Source: an uncultured Anaerolineae bacterium (GTDB lineage Bacteria; Chloroflexota; Anaerolineae; J036; Brachytrichaceae). From it: a DNA stretch of 64,000 nt. The stretch lies in contig CALIMH010000010.1 of assembly GCA_938028725.1 (NCBI GenBank), positions 1 to 64,000 on the forward strand. The letters are read 5' to 3'. Shown here piece by piece: positions 60,595-64,000 of the stretch. The first letter of the stretch is position 1; each line of letters starts with the position of its first letter. Both the position numbers and the translations under genes were made by a program. Below the pieces are notes generated by a model. The model worked only from the letters and a program-made list of their open reading frames with translations, made no database searches and was not told the DNA's origin.

Positions 60595-63048
60595 ATGAAA
60601 TCTTGTCTGGCCAATAACGCTCTCGCAGAGAGCCGAGCTGCCGCGTGCCTCCGGCAGCTTGTCGCGACCACGGTTTCGCTGACGCTGGCGATCGGCGGCG
60701 CGCTTGCGTTCGTCGCCCCAGCAGAGACCGCCATCTCGCAAACAGCCGCCATGCGACCTGAGGGCGGCGCTGCCACCGCAAACGCGGCCGCCGAGCTTAC
60801 GCCGCGGGCGTATATGCCGATCGTGAGCGCCGCTCCATTCGGCGCCGATGTCGCCTGGCCGGTGGTGTTCGTGTCGCGCCAGATACCGGATCGCGGCAGC
60901 ATCTACTACGCGCCGGCCAAGGACCAGCCGGGCGTCGGCCCGCACAGCCGCTTCCGCGTGGCAGCGCCCGGCAAGCTGCTGGTGCGCGAGCCGAACGGCA
61001 CGATCCGCACACTGGTGGACGGCTCGAACCCAACGGCAGCCTCGCTATACCTGATTGACGTGAACGCGCCGGACGTCTCCTACGACGGCACGCGGATCGT
61101 GTTTGCCGGCCTGCCGCAGGGCAGCTACAACCTCGGTCCGGCCAACAACCCCGGCGCCTGGCGCATTTACACCATCAACGTGGACGGCAGCGGCCTGCGG
61201 CAAGTCACGCGATCCGACATGAACCTGGACCTGGCCAGTCGCGGGCTGCCGGCGAGCTTGGGCGGATACGACGACACCGACCCCGTCTGGCTGCCCGACG
61301 GCCGCATCGTCTTCGCATCCACGCGCTATCCCAGCTATGCACAGTACAGCGGCGTCCGAACGACGAACCTGTTCGTCGTCAACGCCGACGGCAGCAACCT
61401 GCGCCGCATCACCTCCGAGCGCAACGGCGCCGACCGGCCGGCAGTGGATCCGTTGACGGGCAAGATCGTGTTCGCGCGCTGGTGGCGCAACCACCGCTTC
61501 GCCATCAACGACATGAGCACCGTGACCGACCCGCGCGGCGGCTACATCCGCAAGGATGGCCTGACGGCCGACCGCAACACCCAAATCACCGGCGAGCCGC
61601 AATACGCCGACCTGCTCTGGCGCAACGCCTGGCACCTGGCGGCCATCAACCCCGATGGCACCGATCTGCAAATGTGGAGCGGTTTCTTCCGCAATGAGGA
61701 AGCCAACCATGCCTATGGCGGGACGTTTACGGCGAACGGCGAATTCGTCGCCAACTTCTTCCCCATGTACAACATGACCGAGGCGGCCGGCTTCGGCGGG
61801 CTGCGCCTCTACCGCCGCGGTGGGCAGCGCTACGTGCGGCTGATGGGCGTGACTGACCTGGACCTTTCCAGCCGCACCTACTACTATTGCCCTAACTACA
61901 ACAACTGCTCCTACGGCATCTTCAGGGGCGAATACTTCACCGAGCCGGAGGTGCTGCCCAACGGCAAACTGATCGTGTCGTGGGCGAACGACATTAACCA
62001 GGACTACGGCCTCTATGTGGTGAACATGGACGGCACAGGGCGACAGTTGCTCTACGACCAGCCGGGCACGACTGAGCTGCGCGCGCGCCTGATTCGCCCG
62101 CGCCCACTCCCGCCGGTCATACCCGACGCGATCACGCAGACGCCCAGCCCGCTGCCGCCGCCGGCCAACGGCCCCTACGACCAAGACGGCACGTTTATCT
62201 TCAACGCGCTCAACGTGTATGGCAACGGGCCGGTGGACATGGACATCGTGCATGCGCCGGCGGTCGGCTCAGCGGCCACGATCCGCTTCTTCATTGACCA
62301 CCAGCGCCAAAGCCCTGGCTCCTTCCCGAACTTGGACTGGCCGATTTTGCTGGCTGAGCTGCCGATCAGCCCCGCCGGCGCCGTCGTGAATCCATCTGCG
62401 CCGGCCAATGTGCCGCTCTTCGAGCAAATTCGCAGCGCAAGCAACGCCGTGCCGTTGACCGGCAACGCCGGCGCGGCTCACGTGGCCGGGATGAACTACG
62501 GCCGGCCCGGCGAGAACGCGCGCTGCATCGGCTGCCACGCCGGCCACAGCATGATCCCGCTTCCGGCCAATGACGCCGACGCGCAATGGTCGAACCTCGC
62601 CCCCGGCGCAGAGGTCGTCGTCTCGTCGTCGCGCGACCCGCGATACAACCGCGGCGTCAACGATCGCCGGGTGATGAAAGGGGAAATCTGGCGCTATTGG
62701 ACCAGCGCGCCCGGCCAGCAGACCAACCAATGGGTGAAGTTGATCTTCCCTGTGCCGGTCACTGTGCGCGCCGTGCGGCTATACAACCCCCGCCAGGGCG
62801 ACGAGGCCAACTCCACCTTGCAGGTGCAAAGCACGACCGTGCGCTTGTTCAGCGACGCTGCCGGCGCGAATCAAGTGGCCGCTCAGAGCACCGGCCCGCT
62901 CGCCGTGACCGGCACGACCGTCCACTTCCCCGACGTGCGGGCGCGCGTGGTGCAGGTGGACATCACCGGCATGACCGGCACGTTCTACGGCATGCGCGTC
63001 GCCAGCATCGCCGAGATCGAGGTGATTGCGCGCGGCGAGCAGCCGTGA
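60595..63048 (+). CDS. Exported beta-propeller protein with c-type haem motif (hydrazine synthase alpha-like)
   Basis: 817 aa; GGGAG lies just before ATG 60595. N-terminal signal (hydrophobic ~22-45). Residues ~90-520 form a propeller with repeated D-G motifs (NVDGSGLRQVT, NADGSNLRRIT, NPDGTDLQMW, NMDGTGRQLLY) and the block DDTDPVWLPDGRIVFAST typical of proteins annotated as hydrazine synthase alpha-like. A single haem c motif CIGCH is at residues 644-648. A C-terminal discoidin-like beta domain (~665-810) follows (RAVRLYNPRQGDEAN). Nothing nearby suggests anammox metabolism, so a true hydrazine synthase role is unlikely. By eye the gene is more GC-rich than its neighbours. Confidence 0.72.
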   Translation: MKSCLANNALAESRAAACLRQLVATTVSLTLAIGGALAFVAPAETAISQTAAMRPEGGAATANAAAELTPRAYMPIVSAAPFGADVAWPVVFVSRQIPDRGSIYYAPAKDQPGVGPHSRFRVAAPGKLLVREPNGTIRTLVDGSNPTAASLYLIDVNAPDVSYDGTRIVFAGLPQGSYNLGPANNPGAWRIYTINVDGSGLRQVTRSDMNLDLASRGLPASLGGYDDTDPVWLPDGRIVFASTRYPSYAQYSGVRTTNLFVVNADGSNLRRITSERNGADRPAVDPLTGKIVFARWWRNHRFAINDMSTVTDPRGGYIRKDGLTADRNTQITGEPQYADLLWRNAWHLAAINPDGTDLQMWSGFFRNEEANHAYGGTFTANGEFVANFFPMYNMTEAAGFGGLRLYRRGGQRYVRLMGVTDLDLSSRTYYYCPNYNNCSYGIFRGEYFTEPEVLPNGKLIVSWANDINQDYGLYVVNMDGTGRQLLYDQPGTTELRARLIRPRPLPPVIPDAITQTPSPLPPPANGPYDQDGTFIFNALNVYGNGPVDMDIVHAPAVGSAATIRFFIDHQRQSPGSFPNLDWPILLAELPISPAGAVVNPSAPANVPLFEQIRSASNAVPLTGNAGAAHVAGMNYGRPGENARCIGCHAGHSMIPLPANDADAQWSNLAPGAEVVVSSSRDPRYNRGVNDRRVMKGEIWRYWTSAPGQQTNQWVKLIFPVPVTVRAVRLYNPRQGDEANSTLQVQSTTVRLFSDAAGANQVAAQSTGPLAVTGTTVHFPDVRARVVQVDITGMTGTFYGMRVASIAEIEVIARGEQP

Positions 63049-63208
63049 GGGAGGGCACACGCAGGGGAGCGACGTGGGCTCATGAGCCGCATCAATCACC
63101 TGCAGGCTACCTAACTACCGTCGGTGTTGAAAAGTCCTAGGTGGTGAGAAAAGTACGCTCTATGTTAGAATCAGCTTATCCCACCTACCATGGATTGAGG
63201 AGGAAAGT

Positions 63209-64000
63209 ATGAAAAATCGCAAATTGACATCCTTGCTCGTTGCTAGCACACTTGTCGCCGGTGTGGCTACGGCACCCACTGTGTCACGTGCGCAAAGCCC
63301 GGAGATCATGCGCTTCTACTCCAGCTTCCCGCTCACTGGCTCGTCTGCAGCACAAACCACCTCGATGGTGAATGCTATCAAGATGGCCATTGAGCAGAAA
63401 ACAAAGGATGGCCTGATTTGCAACGGCAAGTACAAGATTGATTACGTGCCCCTCGATGACGCCATCGCAGCTACGGGTAAGTGGGATGCAGCTAAGGAGC
63501 AAGAGAACGCCAACAAGGCTGTTTCTGACCCAGATGCGATGGTGTACATCGGCACTTTCAACTCTGGTGCGGCGAAGGTCGCCATTCCCATCTTGAACCA
63601 GGCAAATCCAGGGCCGCTAGCGATGATCTCGCCGGCAAACACCTATCCCGGCTTGACCAAAGGGCCAGAGTTTGGTGCAGATAAAGGCGAGCCGGATATC
63701 TACTATCCAACTGGCAAGCGTAACTACTTCCGCGTCGTGCCTGCTGATGATATTCAAGGTGTGGTTGCTGCGCGTTGGGCGAAGAAGCTGGGCGCTCGCC
63801 GGGTGTACATCCTGGACGACACCGAGCTGTATGGTCGCGGTGTAGCGAACATGTTCGAGAAGGAAGCGAAGCGCATTGGCCTGACTGTCGTGGGACGCGA
63901 TGGCATTGACGGCAAGGCTCAGGACTACGCCGCGCTCGCTAACAAGATCAAAGCTACCAGGCCAAACTTGATCTATTACGGTGGCATCACCCAGAACAAC
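63209..64000 (+). CDS. Branched-chain amino-acid-type ABC substrate-binding protein, 3' end outside window
   Basis: First 264 codons of a LivK-like periplasmic binding protein (type I fold); frame open to the window edge. Strong Shine-Dalgarno GAGGAGG 6 nt before ATG 63209. Signal peptide at residues 1-~29 (cut near SRAQS; no lipobox). Mature part begins with IMRFYSSFPLTGSSAAQT, the usual ligand-loop start, and continues through VYIGTFNSGAAKVAIPILN and RRVYILDDTELYGRG. Permease and ATPase genes are expected beyond the edge. Ligand could be leucine-type amino acids, urea or other small amides. TAGAAT at 63166-63171 is a possible -10. Confidence 0.92.
   Translation, partial: MKNRKLTSLLVASTLVAGVATAPTVSRAQSPEIMRFYSSFPLTGSSAAQTTSMVNAIKMAIEQKTKDGLICNGKYKIDYVPLDDAIAATGKWDAAKEQENANKAVSDPDAMVYIGTFNSGAAKVAIPILNQANPGPLAMISPANTYPGLTKGPEFGADKGEPDIYYPTGKRNYFRVVPADDIQGVVAARWAKKLGARRVYILDDTELYGRGVANMFEKEAKRIGLTVVGRDGIDGKAQDYAALANKIKATRPNLIYYGGITQNN

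Noticed and set aside
61045-62253. 402-codon minus-strand frame opposite the haem-motif protein gene
   Set aside because: Val/His/Arg-rich antisense translation without motifs; the plus-strand propeller repeats and CxxCH are clear.
60595-63048. Reading the propeller protein as a true hydrazine synthase subunit (anammox)
   Set aside because: No beta/gamma subunits or multihaem proteins are nearby and only one haem motif is present; only family-level resemblance is supported.
1-64000. CRISPR arrays, tRNA/rRNA genes, intact insertion sequences or prophage
   Set aside because: No regularly spaced repeats, no tRNA-like T-loop/acceptor pairs and no transposase or phage motifs were noticed by eye; a tRNA or Rfam scan would settle the RNA genes.

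Overview
This 64 kb window looks like chromosome of a Chloroflexota bacterium, probably Anaerolineae-like. That is an inference from high GC, LysW-dependent amino-acid biosynthesis, many secreted proteins with Thr/Pro-rich linkers, and the makeup of the division cluster. I see no rRNA, tRNA, CRISPR array, intact insertion sequence or prophage. Almost every gene has a recognisable family, and most lie in tight operons with 4-bp ATGA/GTGA overlaps.

Layout. 1-3345 (minus): a vitamin B12 importer operon, btuF-btuC-btuD, behind a cobalamin riboswitch, a terminator and two tiny leader frames. 3417-5849 (plus): lysW-lysX-trmFO. 5825-9526 (minus): a tyrosine phosphatase, a secreted PPC/SdrD-like protein and a stand-alone photolyase FAD domain. 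9541-11935: a low-coding stretch with a decayed ClC channel, then two small membrane-protein genes. 12075-29029 (minus): a long dcw cluster in the order mraZ-rsmH-ftsL-ftsI-murF-mraY-murD-ftsW-murG-(CvpA-like)-murC-murB-ddl-ftsQ-ftsA-ftsZ. It starts with a four-repeat MraZ operator and ends with a terminator; murE is absent. 29110-36707: an SDR oxidoreductase, a zinc-ribbon membrane protein divergent from a radC-GT39-CAP operon, and an ABC-F protein. 36758-40095 (plus): a membrane-anchored GH3-like protein and a small Cys-rich protein. 40092-45503 (minus): rpoD-GT2-aminotransferase-recN. 45607-49475: a decayed methyltransferase, then nadE and an M20 peptidase. 49461-59705 (minus): M16 peptidase-glnS-vanW-cca-M50-S41. 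59952-64000: a thioredoxin-like lipoprotein divergent from a haem-motif protein resembling the hydrazine synthase alpha family, then the start of a branched-chain amino-acid-type binding protein.

How the genes work together. The dcw cluster covers peptidoglycan precursor synthesis from MurB to MurG, without MurE, together with the septal ring (FtsZ, FtsA, FtsQ, FtsL, FtsW, FtsI). LysW/LysX makes lysine or ornithine by the carrier-protein route, which bears on which diamino acid is built into the wall. Several genes (lysW, radC and the zinc-ribbon gene) have promoter elements so close to their start codons that leaderless transcripts are likely. The most unusual regulatory layout is the btu leader: a complete 10-nt Shine-Dalgarno sequence inside the hairpin after the aptamer, two overlapping mini-frames running into the terminator, and an 11-bp inverted repeat whose distal arm covers the btuF initiation region. 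All functions are inferred from reading the sequence; no database search was run.
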